From: Planomicrobium sp. CPCC 101110
GTDB lineage: Bacteria; Bacillota; Bacilli; Bacillales_A; Planococcaceae
NCBI RefSeq assembly: GCF_007859395.1
Contig: NZ_VOHD01000003.1
Span: 913,028 to 977,027, forward strand
Length of the DNA: 64,000 nucleotides
Direction: 5' to 3'
Shown: positions 1 through 9,726 of the stretch, piece by piece
Layout: every line of letters starts with the position of its first letter
How positions within the stretch are numbered: the first letter of the stretch is position 1
Notes under the pieces: generated by a model
Told to the model about the DNA's origin: nothing
The model's database searches: none
The model's input: only the letters and a program-made list of their open reading frames with translations
Translations under genes and position numbers: made by a program

Positions 1-57
1 TAAAAAGGTCATACTAAGAGGAAATTAAGATGCTTTTCGTTTCAAATACTTCAGGAA

Positions 58-90
58 TTTAACCCGCTTTTAACCTGAAAGGACTAAAAT
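58..90 (+). promoter_or_regulatory. Polysaccharide-type promoter with tandem TTTAACC box (copy A)
   Basis: TTTAACC at 58-64 and again at 69-75 (exactly 11 bp, one helical turn), then 9 nt, then a -10-like TAAAAT at 85-90. The same geometry recurs at 1666, 11469 and 17995. Direct 11-bp repeats upstream of a -10 are typical of OmpR/PhoB-family response regulators (PhoP boxes of B. subtilis are TTAACA-like). It would drive the beta-helix gene starting at 288, leaving a leader of about 190 nt. Confidence 0.6.
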
Positions 91-287
91 TCAAGCTGAC
101 AATCTCTTTCTTATACAAGTAAAGGCAGAAAATCTGCTCTCCACTACTTTTATATATTTAAAGTAATCGTAACTTTGGGGTTTGAAATGGCTAAGTTCAA
201 GTGTAAACAGACTTCCTGTTTTAATAGAAACGTTTAAGGAGAATTTTAAGGAAGCTCAAGGGATAAAATTGTGAAAGGGGACTGAAT

Positions 288-1208
288 GTGATTAGCCAAA
301 GCCAAGTTATTATCACTGTAGTTTTGATGCTTATGACAACATTTTTGTATTTCAACCAATCTTCTTTAAACAAAGAAATGGAGTCTGCCACATCAATAAC
401 GGATTTTGGAGCAAAAGGTGATGGCACTAGTGATGATACTAAACCAATTCGAGATGCAATAGAGTCCATAAGCAAAGCAGGCGGAGGAGTAGTGACCATT
501 CCTAAAGGAACCTATATGATTGATGCAATCCAATCTGTACATCTAATGGATAATGTTACATTAGATTTTAAACCGGGATCAATATTCAAAGCCATACCGA
601 ATGATGCAAGCAACTACGCAATATTAAGCATTCACGACGTTGAAAATGTAAAAGTGACCGGGAAACCGAAGATTCAGGGAGAAAGAGCGCAGCATACCGG
701 TGAAACTGGAGAGTGGGGTTTTGGAATAAGCATTAAAGGTGCAACTGATATTTACATTGAAAATGCAAATATAGTAGATTGCTGGGGCGATGGGATATAT
801 ATAGGGCCGACCAAAAGCCAAAACTATAGTGAAAATATCGTTATAAAAGATCCTCTGCTTGAAAATAACCGAAGGCAAGGAATTTCTGTTATATCCGTTA
901 AAAATTTAAAAATAACTGATCCCGTCATCAATAATACCAGTGGAACTGATCCGCAAAGCGGAATTGATATAGAACCTAATTCGAATACGGAGCATTTGGA
1001 AAACATAGAAATAGTTAATCTGTCTTCAAAGAATAATGAAGGCTTCGGCTTTCAAATCTACTTGGAAAACTTCGAAAACAGTAAAAACCAAGTCAGTATA
1101 ACAGTTGATACATCGAAAAATATTACAGATGGAATTTCAATATCCAAAACCGATAATATCAAAGGGGAAATTAAAATCGGCGATGAACAATTCCTGCCCG
1201 ACCTTTAA
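288..1208 (+). CDS. Right-handed beta-helix (pectate-lyase superfamily) protein, membrane-anchored or secreted
   Basis: 306 aa. The GTG start at 288 follows AAAGGGG (274-280). Residues 5-22 form a hydrophobic signal/anchor segment. The mature part opens with the 'DFGAKGDGTSDDT' motif usual for pectate lyase/GH28-like beta-helix proteins, followed by many short N/I/V-rich turns (NIVIKD, NLKITD, NIEIVN) that fit stacked coils. The family includes polysaccharide lyases, hydrolases and C5-epimerases acting outside the cell. Its place at the head of a uronic-acid polysaccharide locus with a shared promoter type suggests it processes that polymer. The exact reaction cannot be told from sequence. 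Confidence 0.75.
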   Translation: MISQSQVIITVVLMLMTTFLYFNQSSLNKEMESATSITDFGAKGDGTSDDTKPIRDAIESISKAGGGVVTIPKGTYMIDAIQSVHLMDNVTLDFKPGSIFKAIPNDASNYAILSIHDVENVKVTGKPKIQGERAQHTGETGEWGFGISIKGATDIYIENANIVDCWGDGIYIGPTKSQNYSENIVIKDPLLENNRRQGISVISVKNLKITDPVINNTSGTDPQSGIDIEPNSNTEHLENIEIVNLSSKNNEGFGFQIYLENFENSKNQVSITVDTSKNITDGISISKTDNIKGEIKIGDEQFLPDL

Positions 1209-1246
1209 AGACTATAGAAATAGTAGAGTGATTTCAACCTATAGTG

Positions 1247-1296
1247 AACTGCACCTCCATCGTTAGACAGAACTAACAATGGAGGTGCAGTTTTTT
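1247..1296 (+). terminator. Rho-independent terminator after the beta-helix gene
   Basis: Long hairpin: ACTGCACCTCCAT pairs with ATGGAGGTGCAGT, extended by GTTAG/CTAAC near the loop, followed by TTTTTT (1291-1296). Confidence 0.9.
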
Positions 1297-1665
1297 AAGC
1301 GAAATTCGCATCTGCAGTTAAGAGCTTGATATCATGCCAGGACTTGGATGGAAAAAATATTACCAAGAAATCAAAAGTAATGGAGCAATCATTTCCAATA
1401 CTATAAGAACTATAAGAAGAAAATCGCCGAGAGGCTTTTCTTGAACGTGGAGCATTATGCGACGCTGATCATGGATGCAGGTGCAAAAATTTGCGATCAC
1501 GCCATTTGAACCCATCCCTTGCTATGTAATATCAACAAGATGCGACTATGGAAAACCTGCTAAGAATTAATATATGGAATGAAAGTTGAAATGCTTTTCG
1601 TCAAGCCACGGCAAACGGCTTTCGAAAGGCGTTTTTTTATTCTATAAAACAAAATTTTTTGACAG
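1297..1665. other. Gene-free stretch
   Basis: No intact reading frame is recognised. A short stretch around 1400-1510 reads like a coding fragment but is closed by stops in all frames. An imperfect hairpin with a T-run (CTTTCGAAAG core, about 1613-1640) may be a further terminator. Confidence 0.4.
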
Positions 1666-1698
1666 TTTAACCAGTTCTTAACCTGTAGGTACTAGTAT
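1666..1698 (+). promoter_or_regulatory. Polysaccharide-type promoter with tandem TTTAACC box (copy B)
   Basis: TTTAACC 1666-1672, CTTAACC 1677-1683 (11-bp period), 9-nt gap, TAGTAT 1693-1698. A further TTAACA lies at 1704-1709, as at the 11469 copy. It sits about 210 nt upstream of the UDP-glucose dehydrogenase that opens the 1.9-9.7 kb operon. Confidence 0.7.
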
Positions 1699-1911
1699 CT
1701 ATCTTAACAAGAGAAAACACTTGAAGTTTTAGCTGATTCTTAATGGAAGAGGGGTCATGGGAGTGGAAGATTAAAAAAGTTCGGCGAATTGGACTAATTG
1801 GAAAACATTCATCATTTATGGGGGCTTGAGCTTCAACTTTATATTCCTTTTTATTTCAGAAATGATATTTCAACTTTTAAATTGCTATCAAACAGTATTG
1901 GAGAGAAAAAT

Positions 1912-3234
1912 ATGACAAAAATAGCTGTAGTAGGAACTGGATATGTGGGTTTGGTATCAGGGGCAATTCTTTCGGATTTCGGGCATACGGTAACATGTGT
2001 AGATATAAACGAAGAGAAGATTCAGGATTTGATCAACGGCAAAATCCCGATTTATGAACCCGGGTTGGAATCGATTGTCCAAAAAAACACTTATTATAAA
2101 CGCCTAAGTTTTACGACAGATATCAAATCTGCCGTCGAAGATAATGAAGTGATTTTCATTGCAGTCGGTACTCCTGCAGCAGAAGACGGAAGCGCAGACC
2201 TGCAATATGTTCTGCAAGTAGCAAAAAACATAGCAACTTACATGAACGGCTATAAAGTCATCGTCAATAAATCGACCGTCCCAGTAGGAACGGGGCAAAA
2301 AGTAAAAGAAATGATCCAAACTACGCTTGCGGAAAGGGAGGCCGATTTCTCTTTTGATGTAGTATCGAACCCTGAGTTTTTACGGGAAGGATCTGCTGTA
2401 CGGGATTTCACCCATCCGGACCGTGTGGTTGTAGGGGCGGAAAGCGAAAAAGCACTTGAAATAATGAAAGAGGTTTACCGCGTACTGTATTTGAATGAAA
2501 CCCCTTTGGTTGAAACCGATCTTGAAACATCTGAAATGATCAAGTATGCAGCTAACGCATACCTGGCAATGAAGATTACGTTTATCAACGAAGTTGCAAA
2601 TGTTTGCGAGAAAGTGGGAGCCGATGTCCAGAAAGTTGCTAAAGCAATGGGGCAGGACGGCAGGATTTCTCCTAAATTCTTGAATTCGGGTCCGGGTTAC
2701 GGAGGCAGCTGTTTCCCTAAAGATACGATTGCGCTGGCTCGGATTGCTGAAGAAAACGGAGAAACTATTTCTTTGATCGAAACGACCATAACAGCAAACG
2801 AAAAGCAGAAACAGAAAATGGTCGATAAAATTATCAACGGCCTCGGCGATGTAGATGGCAAAACCCTTTGCATTTTAGGGGTGACGTTCAAGCCGAATAC
2901 CGACGATATGAGGGATGCTCCAGCTTTAGTCATCTTGCCTGCACTTGTAAAACTCGGCGCAAAGTTGAAAATATACGATCCAGAAGGCCGGAAAGAAGGA
3001 ACGTGGCGGTTGAAAGAGATTGAGGACAGCATTGTCTGGTGTGAAACCTCATACGAAGCGATTGAAAATACCGATGCTACGGTGATCTTAACAGAATGGA
3101 ACGAATTCAGGAATCTTGATTTTGATAAGGTAAGGCAAATTGGGGGAAGCAATAACTTCTTTGATTTGAGAAATATTTACAATAAAAAATCGATGATTGA
3201 AAAAGGGTTCAATTATTACGGGGTCGGAGTTTAG
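1912..3234 (+). CDS. ugd: UDP-glucose 6-dehydrogenase
   Basis: 440 aa. Oxidises UDP-glucose to UDP-glucuronate with NAD+, giving the acidic precursor of the polymer. It has the N-terminal NAD-binding 'GTGYVGLVSG' motif, a central 'EFLREGSAVRDF' signature, and the catalytic-Cys loop 'GPGYGGSCFPKD'. The frame opens further upstream (1798), but the ATG at 1912 with GGAGAG 6-11 nt before it gives the normal family start and length. It is first gene of an operon that also has UDP-glucuronate 4-epimerase (8701), which would use its product. It resembles TuaD/Ugd of Bacillus. The tandem TTTAACC promoter upstream is reminiscent of PhoP control of tua genes. Confidence 0.93.
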   Translation: MTKIAVVGTGYVGLVSGAILSDFGHTVTCVDINEEKIQDLINGKIPIYEPGLESIVQKNTYYKRLSFTTDIKSAVEDNEVIFIAVGTPAAEDGSADLQYVLQVAKNIATYMNGYKVIVNKSTVPVGTGQKVKEMIQTTLAEREADFSFDVVSNPEFLREGSAVRDFTHPDRVVVGAESEKALEIMKEVYRVLYLNETPLVETDLETSEMIKYAANAYLAMKITFINEVANVCEKVGADVQKVAKAMGQDGRISPKFLNSGPGYGGSCFPKDTIALARIAEENGETISLIETTITANEKQKQKMVDKIINGLGDVDGKTLCILGVTFKPNTDDMRDAPALVILPALVKLGAKLKIYDPEGRKEGTWRLKEIEDSIVWCETSYEAIENTDATVILTEWNEFRNLDFDKVRQIGGSNNFFDLRNIYNKKSMIEKGFNYYGVGV

Positions 3235-3314
3235 GAAGCAGCGAACACAAACCGATTATTATGTACTACATATATAATAATACGTTGCCTAAACGTGGTC
3301 AGAGAGGAAGAGAA

Positions 3315-4634
3315 ATGAAAAAGCTGTTAGCGCCATACTCCAGGGTATTCAAAAATACCGGTATTTTGCTGAGTGGAAACGTAGTTTCTAAGCTCATTAA
3401 TTTGTTCACTCTGTTTTTGACTGCCAGATATTTAGGAACAGGGAATTTTGGTACGCTGGTTTTCGTACAAACTTTTGTCTTGATCGTCATCACTTTTGTT
3501 TCTTTTCAGCCATGGCAGGCGATTATCAATTATGGCACTAGACTATCGCAAGAAAAGGATAAAAAAGATTTCAAACTATTGATAAGCTATGGTTTTTTTC
3601 TGGATATTCTTAGTGCCATTCTTGGGTTTATACTCAGCCTTGTTTTTCTCCAATTTTTTAGCCATTACTTTAATTTCAGTGAAGATGTCATTCTCTATAG
3701 CAGCATTTATTCAGTGGTTATTCTCTTTTATATCAACGGCACTCCAACAGCACTACTTAGGATCTATGACAAATTCAAGCTTTTTGCGTTTCAGGAAATT
3801 ACCACCGCTATCATAAAAGTGATTTTAATCGCAATAACTTGTCTGCTCCAAGGGGACCTAATCCATTTTGTACTGGTTTGGGTGTTGACAGATATCATTG
3901 CCGATTGTTTACTCATGTACTTTGGCTTTAAAGAATATTCAAAGCGGGGAAATAAATTCAGTCTGTCTTTCTCTTTTAAAGAAGTTAATGAAAAATTCAA
4001 GGGGATTTGGCAGTTTGTTTGGATGACCAATCTGCAAAGGACAATTAAAATCATTCCTAATTACCTGGACATCGTAATGATTCAATTTTTGCTTGGCGCT
4101 AATACTGTCGGGATTTACAAAATTGCCAAAAGCATAGCTGCCACAGTAAATGGCCTCGCAGATCCGTTGTATCAGGCCATCTATCCGCAACTGGCAAAGT
4201 TTTGGTCGGGAGACGATAAAAACAACTTCTTCGGACTGATAAAGGTGATAGGGCTGATTATGGGGGTAATTGGAGTTGTTGGCTGGCTCGGCATCATCGT
4301 AGTCGGCGAACAGGTCATCGTTTTGGCAATGGGGCTTGAATATATCGATGCTTATAGTGTATTGGTTTGGTACTTTCTAGGTGTGATTCTTTCTATGGTG
4401 GGTTTGCCTATAGCTCCGGCAATGTTATCGATGGGATTAGTTAAACAGCATCTTTATATCGTATCGATCAGTTCGGTTTTATATTTGATTGTTCTTTACT
4501 TCTCCTTGTTGAATTTTCAATTAGCTGGCGCTGGAATTGCTTATTTCATTTTTTATGCCATCTGGCTAATTTTATACATTATTTATTTTAAAAGTGAGAG
4601 GAAGAACTTCAATGAAATCAACCAGCCCAATTAA
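3315..4634 (+). CDS. Polysaccharide flippase (Wzx/TuaB-like, MATE/MOP superfamily)
   Basis: About 439 aa, with around 12-14 hydrophobic segments and few charged residues, as for oligosaccharide-lipid flippases. The N-terminus 'NTGILLSGNVVSKLINLFTLFLTARYLG' type (amphipathic helix then TM1) is characteristic of the Polysacc_synt family. I chose ATG 3315, preceded by AGAGGAAGAG, over the upstream ATG at 3261. It overlaps the next gene by 23 nt (4612-4634), so translation is probably coupled. Inferred role: flips lipid-linked repeat units across the membrane. A second, MurJ-like flippase lies at 25702. Confidence 0.88.
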   Translation: MKKLLAPYSRVFKNTGILLSGNVVSKLINLFTLFLTARYLGTGNFGTLVFVQTFVLIVITFVSFQPWQAIINYGTRLSQEKDKKDFKLLISYGFFLDILSAILGFILSLVFLQFFSHYFNFSEDVILYSSIYSVVILFYINGTPTALLRIYDKFKLFAFQEITTAIIKVILIAITCLLQGDLIHFVLVWVLTDIIADCLLMYFGFKEYSKRGNKFSLSFSFKEVNEKFKGIWQFVWMTNLQRTIKIIPNYLDIVMIQFLLGANTVGIYKIAKSIAATVNGLADPLYQAIYPQLAKFWSGDDKNNFFGLIKVIGLIMGVIGVVGWLGIIVVGEQVIVLAMGLEYIDAYSVLVWYFLGVILSMVGLPIAPAMLSMGLVKQHLYIVSISSVLYLIVLYFSLLNFQLAGAGIAYFIFYAIWLILYIIYFKSERKNFNEINQPN

Positions 4635-5115
4635 GGAGCATTTTGCCTTCAGAAAACTCTACTACGGCCTAAGAAGAATCTATTATGGGATGAGAAAGCG
4701 TTACTATTCGATAATACTGCAGCACGAAGGGAATTTGAAAATTTTCGGAAGAGTCATTATCGCCAAACCTGAAAATATTGAAATAGGAAAAAACGTCTCT
4801 TTAAACGAAGGGGTGCATTTGAATGCAAGGGGCAAAATCAAAATAGGATCGAATGTCCATATCTCGACTTATGTTGTTATCAATACAGGTGCACTGATTC
4901 TTGATCATGACGAGAATGTTGACAGGGTCCATACAAGCCAAGAAGTCGTAATAGAAGATAATGTGTGGATCGCAACTGGAGCGATCATAAATCCTGGCGT
5001 TTCCATTGGCGAAAATTCAGTTGTCGGTGCCGGAGCAGTCGTCACTAGGGATATTCCAAGCAACAGTGTAGTTGGGGGCGTCCCTGCCAGGGTGATTAGA
5101 AAGTTAAGTTCCTGA
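4612..5115 (+). CDS. Acyltransferase of the left-handed beta-helix (hexapeptide) family
   Basis: 167 aa. Hexapeptide turns run through the middle and C-terminal half (for example IEIGKNVSLNEGV, VWIATGAIINPGVSIGE, SVVGAGAVVTRDIPSNSVVGGVPARVI), the usual signature of WbbJ/CysE/Maa-type O-acetyltransferases. The ATG at 4612 is used because of the GAGAGGAAG ribosome site within the preceding gene. The N-terminal 40 residues are basic and aromatic and may be membrane-proximal. It probably O-acetylates a sugar of the polymer; the acceptor is unknown. Confidence 0.85.
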   Translation: MKSTSPIKEHFAFRKLYYGLRRIYYGMRKRYYSIILQHEGNLKIFGRVIIAKPENIEIGKNVSLNEGVHLNARGKIKIGSNVHISTYVVINTGALILDHDENVDRVHTSQEVVIEDNVWIATGAIINPGVSIGENSVVGAGAVVTRDIPSNSVVGGVPARVIRKLSS

Positions 5116-5142
5116 CTATTCGCTAAGACATTAGGGGAGTGA

Positions 5143-6270
5143 ATGAGATTGAAAATATGTTATTTATCGGGATCTATAATACCTTCAAAAAATGCCAATA
5201 GCGTTCATGTTATGAAAATGTGCCAAGCTTTTGTTGAGAACGGCCACAAAGTGAATTTGTATGCCAGAAAATCAGATGAGACCATTAAGGATGTGTTCGA
5301 ATACTATGGGATAACCCGGAAATTCTATGTGGTCCATAACGAATGGCCTTCTTATCGAGGTTTAGGCGGCATGCTTTATGCAAATCGAGTAAGAAAAAAC
5401 ATAGAAAAAGCGTCTGCTGATATTTTTTACGGAAGAGAGCTATATAGCTTGCTGGCAGTTTCGGGTCTCGGTAAACCACTCGTATACGAAGCTCACAAGC
5501 CTCCAACAACTTTATTCGGAAAAAAATTAGAAGCTATGCTATTGCGGAAGAAAAATTTCAAGCACCTCACGGTCATATCAGAAGCCTTGAAAAACGAATA
5601 CTTAAGAATCTATCCCTTTTTGACGCAAGATAAAATCATAGTCGCACATGACGGAGCAGACCTCCCGAAAGAGGAGCAACTAAAAAACGATAAGCCAAAA
5701 ACTAACGTACTGATGTCATCAAATGATGGATTGAACGTCGGGTATATAGGCCATCTATATCCAGGAAAAGGGATGGAAGTCATCTCAGCGTTAGCCAGTA
5801 AAATGCCGCAAGTAAATTTTCACGTTATCGGGGGAAAGGAAGAGGATCTGAAGCATTGGAAGCAGGAATGCCAAGACCTTGAAAACCTTTTCTTCTATGG
5901 ATTCGTTCCGAATGGTGAATTATGCAAATATTATTCTTCCATAGACATTTTTCTGGCCCCTTATCAAAACAAGGTGGCAGCAGCTGGCGGAAAAGGCGAC
6001 ATCAGCAAGTGGATGTCCCCATTAAAAATATTCGAATACATGGCGTATAAGAAAACTATGGTAGCTTCCAATCTTCCCGTATTGAAAGAAGTATTGGTCC
6101 ATGAAAGAAACAGCATATTATGCAATCCTACCGATATTGACGAATGGGTAGAAGCGATCTTATTATTGCAGAACAATCCGGATATACGAGAAAAAATAGC
6201 TGAACATGCTTTTGATGACTTGGCCTTGAATTTCACATGGAAATTGAGAGGGGAACGGGTGCTTGGCTAA
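5143..6270 (+). CDS. Glycosyltransferase family 4 (GT-B fold)
   Basis: 375 aa. N-terminal acceptor half ('SIIPSKNANSVHVMKMCQAF', typical of GT4 'GG/NS..H' loops), then a donor half with 'VGYIGHLYPGKGMEV' and 'PLKIFEYMAYKKTMVASNLPVLKEVL', the GT1/GT4 signature in which the E of 'IFEYMA' holds the nucleotide-sugar ribose. ATG 5143 follows AGGGGAGTGA. It overlaps the polymerase start (TTG 6263) by 8 nt. Predicted cytosolic/peripheral membrane enzyme adding one sugar to the lipid-linked repeat; donor unknown. Confidence 0.88.
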   Translation: MRLKICYLSGSIIPSKNANSVHVMKMCQAFVENGHKVNLYARKSDETIKDVFEYYGITRKFYVVHNEWPSYRGLGGMLYANRVRKNIEKASADIFYGRELYSLLAVSGLGKPLVYEAHKPPTTLFGKKLEAMLLRKKNFKHLTVISEALKNEYLRIYPFLTQDKIIVAHDGADLPKEEQLKNDKPKTNVLMSSNDGLNVGYIGHLYPGKGMEVISALASKMPQVNFHVIGGKEEDLKHWKQECQDLENLFFYGFVPNGELCKYYSSIDIFLAPYQNKVAAAGGKGDISKWMSPLKIFEYMAYKKTMVASNLPVLKEVLVHERNSILCNPTDIDEWVEAILLLQNNPDIREKIAEHAFDDLALNFTWKLRGERVLG

Positions 6271-7519
6271 TCTAATGCTCTTCTTCATTACGTTTCTATT
6301 CATCTTCGGTTGGAAAATAACAGATTCCTTGGATATCATTTTCCTGATTTCCTGTGTGACAAGCTTTATCACATTAATCATACTTCGTCCGACATTCCCG
6401 AAGCTGATTGCTATAATAATCAGTTTGCTTTTGGTCATTAGCTTGTACTCTGGAGTTATTGTCATTTTGCATGGAGCTGCCGATGAACAAATATTTTTAA
6501 GGTCCGTAAGATCAATGATCAATTTTATTGGCGGTTTCTCTATAGCCTATCTGTATGTAAGAAAGTTTGGCGAAAAATTTTCTTTTCAAATTTCACATCA
6601 TATTTTTCTATCCATTGGCCTGCATGCAGTCATTATCCTTTTGATGTATTTGAATGACACGCTAAGAAATCTGGTATACGAACTGGCTTCTACCATGAAT
6701 GTAGTAAACGATACCACGCCCATTGCATTAGGCTATAGAATACCGGGTTTAACTTATGGGCTTTCTACGACTTCGGTAGTGCAGATGGTCGGTCTTTTGT
6801 TGCTTCCTTATCTTTTGCAGCATGTGAATAAAAGCGTTTGGAAGCCGGTTTATCTGTTTAGTGCAGTATTGATCGTCATTTCCATATTCCTGACTGGAAG
6901 AACTGGTTTATTGTTTTTAGTCATACTATTCCCATTAGCTATGTTATTCGGCAACAGCAAAAAAGAGAGAATGAATATAGTTCGTTCAGCTTTTAGCTTT
7001 TTGAAAATTGGAGTGGTAGGTGCTTTGCTTTATTTCTCCTTCTCTTTTTTGATTAAGTTCTTGCCTGCATATTTCCAGGAATATACCATCGCAAAAGCAG
7101 GTGAAGTTACACAGTTTTTCACCAACTCAGGGAACACAGAAACCACTGTTGCCATAAAAAGCATGTATTTCTTGCCGACAGATGCATTGACTTTTATGTT
7201 TGGATCCTCGAATTCAGGCAGGGGGGACTTGGGGTATATCCCTTCAGATGTCGGGTTTATCTTGCTGATCTTTTCAATTGGAATTATTGGATTGATAATC
7301 ATGCTGAGTGTGTATCTACTATCAATGAATATCGCTTTAAAAACATATTTTTTGGATAAGAAAATCGCAGTAGTCACTTTGCTGGTTTTGCTATCTTCTC
7401 TGATGTTGAACTTTAAGGAAGTTGCCCTATTCACCAGAAATCAATGGTCTATTCAATCCCTATTGATTTGTACGTGTATCTATATCGTGTATATGCAGCG
7501 TGAATGGAAAAAAAGTTAA
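6263..7519 (+). CDS. O-antigen/teichuronic-type polymerase (Wzy/TuaE-like membrane protein)
   Basis: 418 aa, with about ten to twelve predicted transmembrane segments and a large polar loop (about residues 255-330), the usual shape of Wzy/O-antigen ligase proteins, which share little sequence. The TTG start at 6263 is placed by GAGAGGGGAAC 7 nt upstream; an in-frame ATG at 6275 lacks a spaced ribosome site. In a Wzx/Wzy pathway it would polymerise flipped repeat units on the outer face. It sits between two GT4 genes in the same operon. Confidence 0.75.
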   Translation: MANLMLFFITFLFIFGWKITDSLDIIFLISCVTSFITLIILRPTFPKLIAIIISLLLVISLYSGVIVILHGAADEQIFLRSVRSMINFIGGFSIAYLYVRKFGEKFSFQISHHIFLSIGLHAVIILLMYLNDTLRNLVYELASTMNVVNDTTPIALGYRIPGLTYGLSTTSVVQMVGLLLLPYLLQHVNKSVWKPVYLFSAVLIVISIFLTGRTGLLFLVILFPLAMLFGNSKKERMNIVRSAFSFLKIGVVGALLYFSFSFLIKFLPAYFQEYTIAKAGEVTQFFTNSGNTETTVAIKSMYFLPTDALTFMFGSSNSGRGDLGYIPSDVGFILLIFSIGIIGLIIMLSVYLLSMNIALKTYFLDKKIAVVTLLVLLSSLMLNFKEVALFTRNQWSIQSLLICTCIYIVYMQREWKKS

Positions 7520-7564
7520 ATTCTTAAAGAAATGCACTAAGTGATTTTAAAAGGAGTGTTTTTT

Positions 7565-8674
7565 ATTAAAATCCTTCATTTGATACCCAGCCTCACCAGC
7601 GGCGGAGCAGAAGCGATGTTGACAAAACTTATCACCAACAACAAAGATCCCAATGCCACGATGGTTGTTGTCACTCTTTTGAATGCTAATTACTTTTACG
7701 ATGCAATAGCGAATACCGGAACCAAGGTATACAGGCTGAATATCGATCAAGGCAGGCTTAGTTCGCTTCGTATTTTCGAATTATTTAAGATTATAAAACG
7801 GGAAAAACCGGATGTTATACAAACCTGGATGTACCATTGTGATTTGTTTGGCATCCTATTGAAGATGGTGTTTCCGAAAGTAAAGCTTGTATGGAATATT
7901 AGGCACAGCCATCTTGTAAAAGGAGCCGATAAAGGGACAACAATTCTTGTAGCCCGCATCTTAAGCCTACTGAGCTTTATGCCAGATAAAATAATCTGCG
8001 GCTCTACTGCCGCCCAACAATATCATACTGAACTGGGCTATAGAAAAAACAAAACACTTGTAATACCGAATGGATTTGATACCGATATTTTTGCGCCGAA
8101 CAACCAAGTGAAAAATGACATAAAAAGAGAATTGAAAATTCCTGAGGATCATTTGGTCATTGGCCACGTGGGCAGAGCAAAAAAAATAAAAAACCAGATT
8201 GATTTAATAAAAGCTTTTGCTGAAATTTCAAAAGTCCATAAAAACGTAACGTTGGTGCTGTTAGGAAAAGGGATGGTAGAAGAATACAAAACCCATGAAC
8301 TGATCGTGAATAATCCGAACATCAGGTTATTAGAAGAAACTCCTAACGTAGCCCGATATTTAAAAGCATTCGATCTGTTTGTACTTCCATCTTTAAGCGA
8401 AGGGTTTCCAAATGTAATAGGCGAAGCAATGGCTAGTGGCGTTGCTTGCATATCTACAGAAGTTGGGGACAGCCCACAAATTATCGGCAATTACGAATTT
8501 ATTGCTAAAAGAAATTCACTTGATGATTTGCGTGAAAAAATCAACTACTGGCTGGAACTGGAAGAAGAGAAAAAAGAAGAACTGAAAGTTTCTTCTAGAA
8601 AAAGAATTTTAGAGTTGTACTCTATAGAAAAAATAGTGCAATTGTATGTAAGTTTGTATAGAAAAGTCGCTTAA
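7565..8674 (+). CDS. Glycosyltransferase family 4, probable ATT start
   Basis: About 369 aa. Typical start of the family, 'KILHLIPSLTSGGAE', followed by donor-domain motifs 'VIGHVGRAKKIKNQ' and 'PSLSEGFPNVIGEAMASGV' (the ExxxxxxxE nucleotide-sugar region). The frame opens at GTG 7541, but AAAAGGAGTG (7549-7558) lies inside that extension, 6 nt before an ATT codon at 7565 that coincides with the homologous initiator Met. No ATG is available there. Either a rare ATT start is used or the poorly supported GTG 7541/7556. Role: adds a sugar to the repeat unit. Confidence 0.85.
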   Translation: MKILHLIPSLTSGGAEAMLTKLITNNKDPNATMVVVTLLNANYFYDAIANTGTKVYRLNIDQGRLSSLRIFELFKIIKREKPDVIQTWMYHCDLFGILLKMVFPKVKLVWNIRHSHLVKGADKGTTILVARILSLLSFMPDKIICGSTAAQQYHTELGYRKNKTLVIPNGFDTDIFAPNNQVKNDIKRELKIPEDHLVIGHVGRAKKIKNQIDLIKAFAEISKVHKNVTLVLLGKGMVEEYKTHELIVNNPNIRLLEETPNVARYLKAFDLFVLPSLSEGFPNVIGEAMASGVACISTEVGDSPQIIGNYEFIAKRNSLDDLREKINYWLELEEEKKEELKVSSRKRILELYSIEKIVQLYVSLYRKVA

Positions 8675-8700
8675 AAACTTAAAAAACGAGGGGTAATTAC

Positions 8701-9726
8701 ATGAAGATTTTAATAACAGGCGCAGCTGGATTTATTGGATCGCATTTATCAAGAAAATTGTTGGATCAAAACCATTCTATCGTTGGAATCGATAATCTCA
8801 ATTCTTATTATTCGGTAGCTTTGAAAGAATCACGCTTAGAAAGGTTAACGCATGAGAATTTTAAGTTTTACGAAGAAAGCCTCGAGAGTCGTGAAGCGAT
8901 AACAGCAATATTCGAGCAGGAAAAACCGGAAGTTGTGGTAAATTTAGCGGCACAAGCAGGGGTCAGATACAGTTTGGAAAATCCTCATGCGTATATCGAA
9001 TCCAATATCGTTGGATTTATCAACATTTTAGAAGCATGCCGCCATAACCAGATTCAGCAATTGATTTATGCTTCTTCAAGTTCCGTATACGGCGCAAATA
9101 CATCTTTGCCATTTTCAGTGCATGATAACATTGACCATCCGCTAAGCCTGTATGCTGCTACAAAAAAAGCCAATGAATTGATGGCCCATACTTATAGCAG
9201 CCTTTATAATATCCCGACGACAGGCTTAAGGTTTTTCACCGTGTATGGTCCTTGGGGAAGACCGGATATGGCCCTGTTCATGTTCACTAAAAATATTATT
9301 GAAGGAAAACCGATCAATGTTTTCAATAATGGTGAAATGATGCGTGACTTTACATACGTGGATGACATTGTTGAGTCAATTGCGCGTTTAGTCGAAAAGC
9401 CGGCACAGCCGAATCCGAATTGGACAGGCGCCACTCCTGATCCTGGCACGAGCTATGCCCCTTACAAGATCTACAATATTGGAAATAACAATCCGGTCAA
9501 TTTGATGGATTTTATCGAAGCAATCGAAGAAAAGGTCGGGAAGAAAGCGATCAAAAACTATATGCCGCTGCAAGCTGGGGATGTGCCGGATACTTATGCA
9601 GATGTTGCAGATTTATATCGGGATATTGATTTCCAGCCGCAGACAAATATCAAAGACGGCGTAAGCAAGTTCGTCGACTGGTATGTTGAGTACTATGAAG
9701 TGAAATTAGAAGGGTCAGAAAAATAG
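8701..9726 (+). CDS. UDP-glucuronate 4-epimerase (extended SDR, CapI/LspL type)
   Basis: 341 aa. NAD-binding '[10 protein letters not shown]' at residues 7-16, a Ser/Tyr-xxx-Lys catalytic set 'SSSSVYGAN...YAATKKANE', and the GlcA-epimerase-type '[15 protein letters not shown]'. It interconverts UDP-glucuronate and UDP-galacturonate, so with Ugd at 1912 it gives a two-step route from UDP-glucose to UDP-GalA. ATG 8701 follows ACGAGGGG. It is the last gene of the operon; no clear intrinsic terminator was found in the 400 nt after it. Confidence 0.9.
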   Translation: MKILITGAAGFIGSHLSRKLLDQNHSIVGIDNLNSYYSVALKESRLERLTHENFKFYEESLESREAITAIFEQEKPEVVVNLAAQAGVRYSLENPHAYIESNIVGFINILEACRHNQIQQLIYASSSSVYGANTSLPFSVHDNIDHPLSLYAATKKANELMAHTYSSLYNIPTTGLRFFTVYGPWGRPDMALFMFTKNIIEGKPINVFNNGEMMRDFTYVDDIVESIARLVEKPAQPNPNWTGATPDPGTSYAPYKIYNIGNNNPVNLMDFIEAIEEKVGKKAIKNYMPLQAGDVPDTYADVADLYRDIDFQPQTNIKDGVSKFVDWYVEYYEVKLEGSEK

